From NCBI GenBank assembly GCA_958510875.1, contig OY294067.1, forward strand, positions 135,253,726-135,317,725: a stretch of DNA of 64,000 nucleotides, given 5' to 3'. The notes beneath the pieces are model-generated. The model did no database searches, had not been told where the DNA came from, and was given only the letters and a program-made list of their open reading frames with translations. This DNA is from Endomychus coccineus (Eukaryota > Arthropoda > Insecta > Coleoptera > Endomychidae). A program made the position numbers and the translations under genes. Shown here piece after piece: positions 22,816-32,640 of the stretch (the first letter of the stretch is position 1; the number at the start of each line of letters is the position of its first letter).

Positions 22816-23818
22816 CTACACTAAGAGGATCGTTTGAGTTTTTTCAAAGAATTCTTTGGCAGGTGATAATATTTCCTCAGTTGTTGGTTCAGTCGGTGTG
22901 TTGGGTTCGCTTTTCTTTGATGATTTCCCCGAAGGTTTTACGAATTCAGGTTTCGAGGTTTGTTGGGGTGGTGGGGTTACTGCTTCAGTGAATTTTCTTT
23001 TTTCAGTTTGATTTGTATTTGACCTTTCAGTTTCGTCTGTAACATTGTTAGATGGAGGTGAAGTGGTTGGTGTGATCTCCAGATTTCTATCGTCGGGGGT
23101 AGGGGTTTCAGTGTCTTTTGCGTTTCCTAACTCGTTTTGACTACTACTAGATTGTGAGATGTTCATAGTACAATTTTCTTCAACATGGCCCTGATCTTTA
23201 CATTTGTAGTAGGATCGGCTTTCTTGGTATAGGAATATTTGGTATGGAGTATTGTCATGTGAAAGTAGAATGAATTCGGTTGATGGTATCACAAGGAGAC
23301 AGATATAGAGCTGTCGACGGAAACTCGATATATGTTTGTAGAAAGGGTTGGATGAGTTTATTCTTAGAAAGGTTATTGGGGATAGCATTTTGATTACCAG
23401 TTTGTTAAGTTTTTCCTCTATCGTATTATGTGGTATAGTGGGACTCACATCGGACAGTCTTTCGCATGGTGTTACAAGTCGGCGAGCTTGAAGACGTTCG
23501 TTGTTGACCAATATTGTTCCCTGGTTCCTAGAACCAGAAATTCATCTACGATGTTTTCGCTTGATATGTATATGCATATTAGGTTATTTGATATTCGTGA
23601 GGAAAAGAGTATATTTGATGGTCCAATTATTGAACCGAGAGCAAAAAAATATTCTTCAAGTTTGGCGTCATTTGTTGAGTTGACGAGGATAGCTTGTTGT
23701 TTGGTCGGGAAGGTTGGAGGCTGTGGTTTACTGGCACGTTTTCAGGTTGATTCGATCTGTTCTGTACAAAATATTGAGAGCCCCTGTAGTCAGAGGCTTC
23801 CTTCTGGTTGTTATCCAT
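22816..23818 (-). pseudogene. LINE ORF1 (nucleocapsid-like)
   Basis: Two frames, 23627-23818 and 22816-23511, broken by a frameshift at about 23520-23620. The second has an RNA-binding-like fold region and a CCHC-type finger, YYKCKDQGHVEENC. The first Cys of that finger is replaced by Tyr. A Ser/Thr/Pro-rich tail (PTPDDRNLEITPTTSPPSNN) follows, as in ORF1 of I and Jockey LINEs. 23819-24103 would be the 5' leader. Confidence 0.72.
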
Positions 23819-24103
23819 CTGAAGTGTATTCCATTCAGGAAAATTCTTGAATACGGCCCTGTTTATAGATGCTACTTCGATGGTGGTCTAACGTTTTCCG
23901 GTGTGTTATTAGTAAAGTTTTTGTTTACATGAGAAAAAAAAACAGATAAAATTTTCTTACGGTTTGTTGTTTTTCACTTCAACACGATTGTCCAATTTCA
24001 CAAAAACATTTTATGCAATGTCAATAGTTCGATTGAATTGGAGTTAATTTGGCCTGAGCGCAATAACACATCTTGATGCTTGGCCGGTCACAATCGGACT
24101 CCG

Positions 24104-24878
24104 AATTATATTATTGATGATATAAATATGTTCAAACCTCTAGCATTATTTGATACTCTCAAATATCCGACATGTGTACTTTCTAAATCTTGACCAACTT
24201 TAGCTACACCTATTTTCAAAGAAATTTTCAATTCCCGTACTCCCTCCAGTGAATCCATATCATTTTACAAGATGTTCGGAAGCTCCCGAGTCTACACACC
24301 ATGATGACTTTCTTGAATTACTCGTTGAACATCCTTCGTTCTTCATGAATGCTATAGCTTATAAATCCTCTTCTGATTCAGCATCTTTGGACATATGAGC
24401 TTGCTTTGCCAAGGTTGTTTTCTCAAAAAACGATTCTTCAATTCATTTCGAAAATGTCCTACTTCATTGCATATAAAACAACATATTCCATTCCTTCTAT
24501 TTTGTAGCTTGGAGCCAAATGCACCACCATGCTTGTCACCATGAACAATCAAATGTCGTCTTCTAGCTTCCTCATCTAAAAGCCGTCCCTTCACAAAATC
24601 AGTAGTTATCTTGTCATTTGATAGAATTTCAGTAACGGTGAAAACCATATTATATGATTCTGGTAGTGTGTATCAGCAACACAATTGACTTAGCTTTACT
24701 GTTTTTTCTATCAAATACCTTCTTATCATCTTCTTGTTCTGGCCGAAGTTCGGTAAGACATTTCAAAACAGCATGTTCCTCTAGAATTGTTTCTATTCGA
24801 AACTTCCATGTACTAAAGTCCAAGCCTCGGAAAGGATTAATACCATACTTGTCTAAATTTTTCGCTGGGCCCATAACC
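24104..24878 (-). pseudogene. Copia gag and protease
   Basis: The gag start ATG (24874-24872) overlaps the primer-binding site. The first frame (24650-24874) has GLDFSTWKFRIETILEEHAV, the copia Gag N-terminus. The second (24352-24648) has a zinc knuckle CCFICNEVGHFRNEL lacking its last Cys. The aspartic protease follows with CVDSGASEHL (active-site DSGAS at 24279-24293), then an in-frame stop. Protease-linker coding runs to about 24104, where the LINE interrupts it. Confidence 0.85.
24865..24878 (-). other. Copia half-tRNA primer-binding site
   Basis: On the minus strand ggttatgggcccag lies directly beside the 5' LTR. It is the complement of the anticodon arm of eukaryotic initiator Met-tRNA (ctgggcccataacc). 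Drosophila copia is primed by an internal cleavage fragment of that tRNA rather than its 3' CCA end, so this site implies the same half-tRNA priming. Confidence 0.8.
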
Positions 24879-25017
24879 TGTAAATACTCAGTGAGGAGAG
24901 ATCAGATTCAAAGTATTTTTTATTGTTTATTCTGACAGACAGTCCATATAATAATTGAATTACGAAAGAACGTTAGTCATAAGCATGGAATACATGATCA
25001 AACTAAATATATTAACA
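24879..25017 (-). repeat. Copia 5' LTR (139 bp)
   Basis: Matches 16561-16694. Begins TGTTAATATA and ends GAGTATTTACA on the minus strand, next to the primer-binding site. BEL-2 integrase coding stops at its outer edge (25018). Confidence 0.88.
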
Positions 25018-25687
25018 GATTCACTCTCGTACTGGGTGAATTGCCCATTATGTACCTAATTGGTACGGGCTTTGCTCTGAAGCATCGAATGCATTTTCTT
25101 AAAATACCTTCACACAAATTGCGACTATTAATAGGCCAAAATCTTACGCGAATTGAACTCAACAGAAGAGAAGGACCACAATGTAATAAACGGCTATGCT
25201 CTTTCTTGACAACCAATTTTGTCAACGCATGATGTTGGGGTGAAGTAATGGGATGTTTTTTATCGTACTTGTAATTAGAAAGTTGAATTCCTCCACCAAC
25301 TCTTAAAATCTGATTCGAATCAAGAAAGGGATTTGAGTTTAAAATCGAACTTGTTTCGTGTAATGACTTGTTATTAATCAAATTTTCATAATCTTGTGTA
25401 AATAACTGAAATTCAACATTTCGAACCAAAGCCATTGTTGTATTCTCTAGTTCTTGACATGAAAGTTCTTGCGTTAAACGATCTTGTTTGGGTACTCTTG
25501 AATCGAAATTAAATCTCAAAAGATAAGCCGTCACTCTTTGAAGTTTTGAGTAGTCAGAATATCTTTCCACTAAATTGAAATTTTCAACATTGACAACGTT
25601 AGATATCGTTACCTTACGAATTTCAAATTCGCACTTATTTTGTACTTCATCAATATTTACTAGACGCGATTGTAAATTATCACTCAA
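25018..25687 (-). pseudogene. BEL-2 integrase N-terminal half
   Basis: A 223-codon frame with ERYSDYSKLQRVTAYLLRF and the integrase zinc-binding H2C2 set (KEHSRLLHCGPSLLLSSIRV, then CIRCFRAKPVPIRYIMGNSP). It stops being homologous at STRVN, where the copia LTR begins. The matching continuation is at 16560 downward. Confidence 0.88.
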
Positions 25688-25708
25688 TAAAAAAGTAAGT
25701 CCCTTGAA

Positions 25709-26638
25709 CTATGGATCAAAACCTACAATTTTGCTGGCACATAAGCCTCGCGATAAGTAGTCAGCTGGATTCTCATTCGACCGAACATGATAGCAATAAC
25801 TTATATTGGTTAGATCTTGTATTTCGCTCACGCGATTCGCCACAAAAGTTTTCCAACGAGATGGTGAAGCCTTTATCCATGATAAAGTTATTGTAGAATC
25901 GGAAAATAGGAAAGTATTGCTAATTTTGATTGATAGTGGATTAGAAACCTTTTTATATAACTGACTGAGAATTGCCGCTGAAAGCTCTAGTCTTGATGAA
26001 TTAATTCGTTTCAATGGAGCCACTCTTATTTTTTGACACAACGAACAACATTGATATTGATTGAAATCGTTCTTGCTTCGGATGTAAATGAAAGCACCAT
26101 AAGCATTTCCCGAGGCGTCTGAAAAGCCTATAGTATCGAATCCTTCCTCCTTGTTTGCTAAAACGCACCTTTTTATCTCCATCTTGTTGAGTAACGGTAG
26201 ATTTGATTTAAATTGAATCCATGCTAAGTGTGAGTCACTAGGAATGGGTTCATCCCAGTTTAGTTTAGCTTGCCATAAATCTTGTATTAAACACTTGGCA
26301 ATTATTGTTACTGGACCTAGTAATCCTAACGGACGAAATAACTGCGAAGTGATTGACAATATTGATGATTTTGTTATTGTTACATGCTTTAGATTAGAAA
26401 TTGGATATTGAATTAGGCCCAGATCAGGATTCCAACTAATGCTTGAAGATTTGTTTGTTGAATGTTCACCCAGTTCAACATTTGAATCTAAGTTCTCATT
26501 AAATGTGAATTCTGAGATTAATTCAGGTTTGTTCGTTGACCATTTCCGTAATTGGAAACCTGCACTCTTCAAAATATGCAAAATCTTCCTGTAATAGAAC
26601 AAGATCATCTCTTTCAGAAGTACCAGTAAGATCATCAA
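25709..26638 (-). pseudogene. BEL-2 RT thumb and RNase H
   Basis: A 309-codon frame. Early motifs are ILKSAGFQLRKWSTN and SQLFRPLGLLGPVTI (BEL RT/A17 region). The RNase H part has GFSDASGNAYGAFIYIRSKN, INSSRLELSAAILSQL, FLFSDSTITLSWI and RSNENPADYLSRG. The catalytic acidic residues (SDAS, LEL, SDS) are retained. A frameshift near 26530-26640 separates it from the preceding RT. Confidence 0.88.
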
Positions 26639-27589
26639 TATAAAGTTCGTGTTTTATAACTCTACTTGCTGGAGGAAATGATTCTTCTGAGTCCTTGCCC
26701 AATTGGTTTAAGCATCTCACTGCAATAAAAGGAGCCGACGTTGTCCCAAAAGCTATCGTATGTAATTGGAATCTTCTGGATCTGACCTGCAACAGATTCT
26801 CCGAAAATCGTGCTGATAGGGATTATTTTCCACTTGTCTATGCATCTTAGATATATCGGCTGTCAATGCATAATTGTGAGTTCTAAATTTCAAAATAATA
26901 GCGGAAAGATCAGATAGGATTGTAGGACCGCAATACTGTACATCGTTTAATGATAAACCATTTCACTCTTGCATCAAAAACGACGCGCACCTTGGTTGTA
27001 GTGGATGAAGATTTGACTACCACATGATGTTTAATATAGTAGCATAAGTGATCTTCAGAATTCTCATGCTCATCATCAATTTCCGACATATGATTAAATG
27101 AAATGTATTCTTCCATAAATTGTATTCCTTGCATAAATCTGGTGATTTCAAAAGTCTCTTTTCTTGCTTATAAAGACGCTCTAGCGCTTGTAGCCTTGAA
27201 TTGCTTAGATCAACATAACTATTTTTCAGCAGCAGTGACACTTGTAACTCACTATTTTTGAGTCTGGTATAAGTATTAACACAAAATTGTTCTGAATCTG
27301 ACAAATAAAAAGACTTGTCACATTCCTCAATTTGCCAAAACTTGGTTAATTGATTGTCTAATTGTGTATTTGAAAGATCAAAACTAAAAAATGATTTGGA
27401 CTGATTGATCTGTTCTTTCTGATTATTGCTATTTCCAGCCACAACCCAGCCTAGTGCAGTTTTACTCGAAATTGGCACATTCGCACCTAACCGTATCTGT
27501 TTATTTATGTCCCAAAAAATATTTGCACCTAGCAAAAAGTCAATAGCATTAATTACTTTCATAAGAGGTTGAGTCAGCTTATTGAGCAT
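26523..27589 (-). pseudogene. BEL-2 protease tail and reverse transcriptase
   Basis: Three overlapping frames. 27017-27589 has INAIDFLLGANIFWDI and SKTALGWVVAGN (BEL protease/RT linker). 26910-27134 has HHVVVKSSSTTTKVRVVFDA, the RT fingers. 26523-26792 has LHTIAFGTTSAPFIAVRCLN and HELYIDDLTGTSE, the YIDD catalytic box. At least two frameshifts lie between them, and the region around 26800-26910 (ALTADISKMH-like palm motif) has stops. Confidence 0.85.
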
Positions 27590-28200
27590 AGAGTATGTTA
27601 AATTTATTTTTATTAGATGAAACTGATGGAAGTCTACCTGTAATGGTATCTAAGACTAGACATGAAAAAAATACTTATTGTATTGATTATGACAGGATTT
27701 TATATTGATATTGGCATAGTATTCTATATTTGCACATTTTTCATAAACACCCATGACAGTGAAACTCCTGAGATTGACCGGTAATTTTAATATCTTAAGA
27801 AAATCCGAAGTGATAAAATCACTTTGTGAGCCACTGTCAAGTAAAGCTCGACACTTGTGGCGAACACCCTGTAAATCGGATACTTCAACAACAGCTGCTA
27901 CTAAAAGTACTCAAGCCGATGACATACTTGTCGCGGTAACACCTGTACTTGTTTTTGGTGTTGCACTAGTATCGCTTGTTAAATGCACCAAAGAGTTATG
28001 TTTTTTACCGCATGTACGACAACTGGATGTGGTACATTCTGGCAATGGATGTCCTGGACGGAAACAATTCACACATAATTTACGTTTTTAATTTCTTCAA
28101 TTCCTTGTTTGATCGACAGTTTAAAAAATTCCTCACGTTTATAAATGGTGTGAACATTTTTACAAAAATAGCAAGCAATATTAGTATTGACAAATGAATT
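27590..28200 (-). pseudogene. BEL-2 zinc knuckles and aspartic protease
   Basis: On the minus strand of 27700-28090 the frame reads CVNCFRPGHPLPEC and CRTCGKKHNSLVH (CCHC-type knuckles), then RALLDSGSQSDFI (DSGS protease active site). The plus-strand 112-codon frame over the same bases is its shadow. Stops at about 27650 separate it from the downstream linker. Confidence 0.82.
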
Positions 28201-29155
28201 AGTAGATTGTTTCTTCTTAGATTTATATTGATGCATTTCTTTATCGTTGGTAGCATAATTATTATTGGTTTTCTCAACTTCAAGTTTCTCGCATCGTTAT
28301 GTTAAAAATTTGCTAAAATCTGTCATATCTGGAATTTTATTATGATACTCAAAAGATTCCCATCCTCGCTGTGTGGTAGAATCTAATTTATTTGCTGTAA
28401 TATAAATAATCAGCGTGTCCCATTGCTCAATAAGTTCACCCAACGATTGCAATGAAAGCAAATTTTTAGTTATTAAATCTAAAAGTGATCGTAATTGAAC
28501 ATGTGATTCTTTCGTTATGATGGGTTGTTCAAAAATCGCTTTCACATGGTTATGAACAATTAATCGTTTGTTTCCAAACCTTCCTTCTAGAAGATCCCAA
28601 CCAAGATTGTTATTATTGTCAGTAACCTCAATAGATTCGATAACTTGAGCAGCATCAAAATCTTGTATACGAGAGCGTAAAGAATGAAACTTTTGTATGT
28701 TCGATATTGAATCATTTCTATGAATCAAAGATCTAAATGCATCTCTGAACTCAATCCATTGACTATATTGTCCTTTATAATTAGGTAAATTTATCGTAGG
28801 TAAGTTGACACGACCTCACCACCAGAAATTGACAACTGTGTACTTGATGATGTAACCTTCGATTTATCATAGTCAATAATTACTTGATTTATTCTTGAAA
28901 TAATATCGTAAAATGCCGCTTCAAATGCTTCTAATTCCGTTGAATCGCTTGTATGTCAAGATTTTGAATTTCAAAATTGACTTCGTCAAACTTGTCTAAA
29001 GTACCATTAAATCGCTCTAATCGTAGCTTCAATTGGGTAATAATTCCTTTGTTTAAATTATTCAAATCAAGTGAATCGTAAAACGATATTAAACGAGATA
29101 ATGTTTCCTTGACATTTCCCTGCCTTTCTTTGGCTTTTTTGAATTCTTCCGACAA
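28201..29155 (-). pseudogene. BEL-2 Gag
   Basis: Gag starts at 29155 (MSEEFKKAKERQGN), a charged, helical N-terminus typical of BEL Gag (DUF1759-type). The core resumes at 28297-28728 with FHSLRSRIQDFDAAQVIESI, DLLEGRFGNKRLIVHNHVKA and LLSLQSLGELIEQWDTLIIY. A frameshift and stops at about 28730-28930 break the two. 29156-29394 is the leader. Confidence 0.82.
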
Positions 29156-29394
29156 TGTTATAAGTAGTTAAAAAAGAAAGTATTCAATTGTAAAGGGCTT
29201 ACTTGAAGACAAGAAACAGTGTATAATTGTTTGTCTTGACGCTGGACCGCTTAATCTTGGTGTCTAACCAATTAAATTCCTTGCTTGTGGTTTACATAGA
29301 CTGATGAAATGATGAATTGACAACTCACAGACTGGCAAGTTATATATTCGATGGTGTTGTTATTGACTTGATTTCACAACCAACTTCTTGCATG

Positions 29395-29412
29395 TGCGGC
29401 TTCGCAGGACCA
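29395..29412 (-). other. BEL-2 primer-binding site candidate
   Basis: On the minus strand tggtcctgcgaagccgca starts three bases after the LTR end. It shares tggtcc..(g/a)cga(a/g)(g/c)cc with the BEL-1 site at the same spacing. The tRNA was not identified. Confidence 0.6.
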
Positions 29413-29415
29413 AAA

Positions 29416-29628
29416 TGTTAAGGACTACCTTCTTATAAGTGGACTGTACTTGACGTTCTTACAATTATATTCTCGAACTCAATATCAATGTATGAACTTG
29501 TTTCATCCCCTTGGTCACATAACAACAGCTCCCTGTCCTGCTATCCATTAGAGAATATATCAAGCCAATGCTGCCACGGTTGAAATTAAAAAACACATAC
29601 TAATAAAAACCGGCATTGAGCCTGAACA
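29416..29628 (-). repeat. BEL-2 5' LTR (213 bp)
   Basis: Begins TGTTCAGGCTCAATGCCGG and ends CCTTAACA on the minus strand. Target duplication ACCAT follows at 29629-29633 on the plus strand. Confidence 0.9.
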
Positions 29629-29633
29629 ACCAT

Positions 29634-29845
29634 ATTATTTATATTGGCAAAATGTCCTTTATACCAAGTTAAAATATTCCTTTTAGTTTGACACAAATAT
29701 TGTTCTGAACACAATCGAATTTGTCGAAGTAGAAAACTTTGTCAAACGGTTTTTTAGCTTGTTCTTACATCTATAAACTGGTTCTTTTGCCAATTTAGAA
29801 AGTAAATTATGGAGTTTATTATTCACTCAAGGATAGTTAGTGAGA
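29634..29845 (-). pseudogene. Penelope-like element fragment (linker and GIY-YIG endonuclease)
   Basis: On the minus strand the frame reads NNKLHNLLSKLAKEPVYRCK then NKLKNRLTKF, followed (after a frameshift) by CSEQYLCQTKRNILTWYKGH. These match, by position and wording, the linker plus GIY-YIG endonuclease of the PLE fragments at 29963 and 40402. BEL-2 (target ACCAT) lies at its edge and probably interrupted it. Confidence 0.68.
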
Positions 29846-29939
29846 CTTTCATTGAACAATTTGACGGTAGTGGCTCTAATTTGTTCAGTTCGATGCGTTC
29901 CAATCACCGTTTCAGTTTAGAAATTAAAGTGTTGATCAA

Positions 29940-30410
29940 AAATTTCTGGTAACCATTTTCCAATGGTATTTGCTGAAGTTTCTCAACTCCGTTGTCATAA
30001 TTTTGCGGGCTCAAAGAGACATTCAATAATCTATGATGTAATTAATGAATTGCATAATTTGTTTCCTAAATTTACAATACAACCTGCTTATAGAAGTGAG
30101 AAGAAATTGGAAAACCGCATAGGCAACACCTTTGATAAAGTTTCCCATCTCGACAAATTCGGGATTTACAAAATCTATTGTGAGTCGTGTTCAAAATGTC
30201 ATGTGGATCAAACAAGAAGGAAGATTTTATTCGTTATAAAGATTATTTCGCCCAAATAAAAAAAATGATGTTGGAAAATTAACGTTAGCCGAACATATTT
30301 CAAATAAAGATCACACCATTTCTCGAAAAAGTTTATCACTTCTGAAACATAGTATTGACGAATATCTAGGTAATTCAGAAGAAATGGAAATGTATAAACT
30401 CATTTATTTT
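29940..30410 (+). pseudogene. Penelope-like element fragment (linker and GIY-YIG endonuclease)
   Basis: The 98-codon frame 29963-30259 has NELHNLFPKFTIQPAYRSEK and DKFGIYKIYCESCSKCHVDQ. The GIY motif and the later HVDQTRR (normally YVGQTRR) identify a GIY-YIG nuclease. Past the stop, homologous coding continues (TLAEHISNKDH) to about 30410. RT sequence is absent, so only the 3' end remains. It points away from the minus-strand fragment just upstream. Confidence 0.72.
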
Positions 30411-32170
30411 TAGTGTTCTCAAAATTCCGACCTGTAGTAGCTACATACTGTACATATGGGAAGGAAACAGACAGACATGGAACAAGAATGTTACATAACG
30501 TTACTCAAAACAAACTACATTTCAAAGGAAACATAAAAAGGAAACGATCATTGACATCTATCTTTTTGTATCCTCTTACATGTGTTATTTTGAGAGAATG
30601 AAGATATACGGTTATAATGCTGCAAGAAATGAATATCTGGAATATTTTCCATAACTGTGATGCTCAGTTCCTGAAATATATGAAACATTTAGACAGAGGG
30701 TTGGAAATAGCATAACTACATCTTGATTTTAATTTAGGCGCAGTAATGAATTTGCATGTTGAGAATAATGGGGATAACTGGCTCTTTAAAAATTTCAAGG
30801 GAAATTCGGCATCGCATCTTCAGAATAAAGTCAGTGATTCCAATTAATGAGCTTTGTTATGAGAATATTTCCCAGATTTCTTTATCCGATTCTTCGAATT
30901 GAATATCCAAATGGGATTTGTGTGAAGTAACAATGACAATCATGATGTCTTGGATATCCGCATAATTTGTTCTCGGAAAAAATGTCCCATTGTGTAAATT
31001 CTACAATTTGAAAATTTGTGTTAGTCGTTCCATGAAAATATAACGCATCAAAATCGACATCTTCTAATTCCATGGTTGCAGTAGGTGATACGAATCTAGC
31101 TTACGATCAAACTGTTAATGGCTGATCAGTCTAGCACAGCCTAGTTAGGCACTTCATAGATAATCAAGCAGCTGTTTGTAATAATTATATCTCAGAACAT
31201 TGAATTATTTGTGTATTAAGAGTTCAATATTGTATACTAAACTAGTAAAATACTTTCATATATACTAACAGTCTTCTTCATACCCCCACAATCGGCTATT
31301 TTGTGAAAAATGAGATGATCAAGTCCGGGAGAGACCCCCAACAATTCAAAAAGTATATTTTTTGGAAATGTAAAACCCTCAAATTGAAAAACAATTACGC
31401 AATAGTCAGAGCAAACTCTCTACAATACCGTTTAACAACAAACATATTGAAATATAACATATTTAACTAAATTAAAAATTCCTTATCAAAAACTATTTGT
31501 CTTGGAGAGATGGCACGAACTGAACTATCCTCTTCGAAATAGAAATTACAACAGAAAAATGTTTTCTGGTTCTTATATCACCTTACGGCTATATTTCCAC
31601 ATAACTCACATATAACTTCCAATGGTGTGCAATCGTCATGCATCCAGCGATTGCAATATATGAAACGGATCCAATCATCTGAACGATGTTTTAGTGTTAT
31701 AATCTTTCAAGACTTCCGACACGTTCGTTCTCGTAATCTTGGTGTGACACAAATAAGACGTTACTGTAGGCTGGAATATTTTTGCCTCCGTGGTTGGTTC
31801 TAAATCAGAAATACATTTTACTTAACCGTTTCGCTTTTTTTACCGTTGCTTCAGCAATTTTGCCTTTCCGATATTTTTGACTGAAGTTAGCTTAGTGGCA
31901 AAATTCCTTCCAAGCATCCTCAATCCTACAGGAATCATAGGTATGAGTGAGATATTTTCAAACATTCTTCCAGTAGATAGAGTCTGGCCAGGTTTCGAAG
32001 GGTTGAGGCGAAAATGATCGATGATCAAGTATTGAAGATGGACCGAGTAGAAGTGGAGGTGATGGACGATCAGGTTTTGAAAATGAGTTGGATTGAGTTG
32101 ATCCTTGATCAGAACCTACTGCATTGTTCGCAATAGACCGAGCACCTATTGCAGAACCATCACTGCAGCA
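30411..32170. other. Gene-free stretch
   Basis: No supportable gene. Short frames at 30413-30601 (+), 30882-31073 (-) and 31840-32028 (-) match nothing I know. The composition is ordinary AT-rich DNA. Confidence 0.4.
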
Positions 32171-32640
32171 TCAAATCAGAATAGCCATGTCCCGGTGAAG
32201 CTTGGGGATTGAAGTGAAAAATTCCCGTTGCTCGGAATGGAGAGCTGATGTTGGACATTCGAACCGGATGTGGAAGGCAGTTTTGTCCACCTCTCTGCAT
32301 TTCCTGCTTATTGAGTCATCTCTGATGCTCATATTGTGAAGGTGTTTGTTGAGACAACAGTGACCGGTAATGATTCCAGTCATCTCTCTGATGTTCCTTC
32401 TGTTCAGAGAAAGGAGTTTCTTTGAGAGCCTAGGTACAGGCTTTATGATAAAAAGCTTGGCCCGCCTCATGCATGGTGATCCTCGCCACAGTTCGGCATC
32501 TCTTTGTTTAGTTGGCCCAGAAGGGCGAAACCCCCCACGCATTTTGATAAAACGACCATTGACTCCGGCTCGACAGGGGCGTAAGACGAAACTCGGATAT
32601 TTCCTCCCTCTCAACTCCACTGTGCCCAGGCACTCTATTT
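32171..32640 (-). pseudogene. LINE ORF2 C-terminal fragment (RNase H-type LINE)
   Basis: 149 codons. The core LSKKLLSLNRRNIREMTGII followed by TGHCCLNKHLHNM and CRKCREVDKTAFHIRFECP is the Cys/His tail that follows RNase H in R1/I-type LINEs. The upstream part (AELWRGSPCMRRAKLFI) fits the RNase H to tail spacer. It is only the 3' end of a LINE, and no RT remains here. It belongs to a different family from the nested LINE at 19618-24103. Confidence 0.75.

Larger units (their letters stand above)
19618..24103 (-). mobile_element. RNase H-encoding LINE (I-like) nested in copia
   Basis: A two-ORF non-LTR retrotransposon. On the minus strand it ends in an A-run (plus-strand T-run at 19618-19629). 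The order from 24100 downward is 5' leader, ORF1 with a CCHC-like finger, then ORF2 with AP-endonuclease, RT, RNase H and a C-terminal Cys/His region. An RNase H together with a CCHC ORF1 suggests the I group. Copia protease coding stops near 24100 and copia coding resumes at 19617. The copia-side flanks ataatataattc and ataataacgtaattc may be a diverged target duplication. The 5' boundary is approximate. Confidence 0.82.
16561..25017 (-). mobile_element. Copia-type LTR retrotransposon nested in BEL-2
   Basis: Short LTRs (16561-16694 and 24879-25017, about 135 bp) start TGTT and end A(A/T)(A/C)A-like on the minus strand. The flanking 5 bp are GATTT (16556-16560) and GATTC (25018-25022), a target duplication with one change. 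Internal order is gag with zinc knuckle, protease, integrase, RT, RNase H. Integrase before RT is the diagnostic Ty1/copia order. The 8.46 kb length includes a 4.5 kb LINE inserted between protease and integrase. All frames are degraded. Confidence 0.9.
14863..29628 (-). mobile_element. BEL/Pao LTR retrotransposon BEL-2, with nested insertions
   Basis: The outermost element of a nest. Its LTRs lie 14 kb apart (14863-15589 with an insertion, and 29416-29628). Each begins TGTT(C/T)(A/G)GGC and ends in (T/C)AACA on the minus strand. The 5 bp target duplication ACCAT is present at 14858-14862 and 29629-29633, proving that the two ends belong to one insertion. Reading from 29400 downward: gag, zinc knuckles, protease, RT, RNase H, integrase N-terminus. 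A copia element then interrupts at 25017, and the integrase resumes at 16560 and ends near 15577. All coding parts are degraded. Confidence 0.9.

Noticed and set aside
27753..28091. 112-codon plus-strand ORF
   Set aside because: It is the antisense shadow of BEL-2 zinc knuckles and protease, which carry clear motifs on the minus strand.
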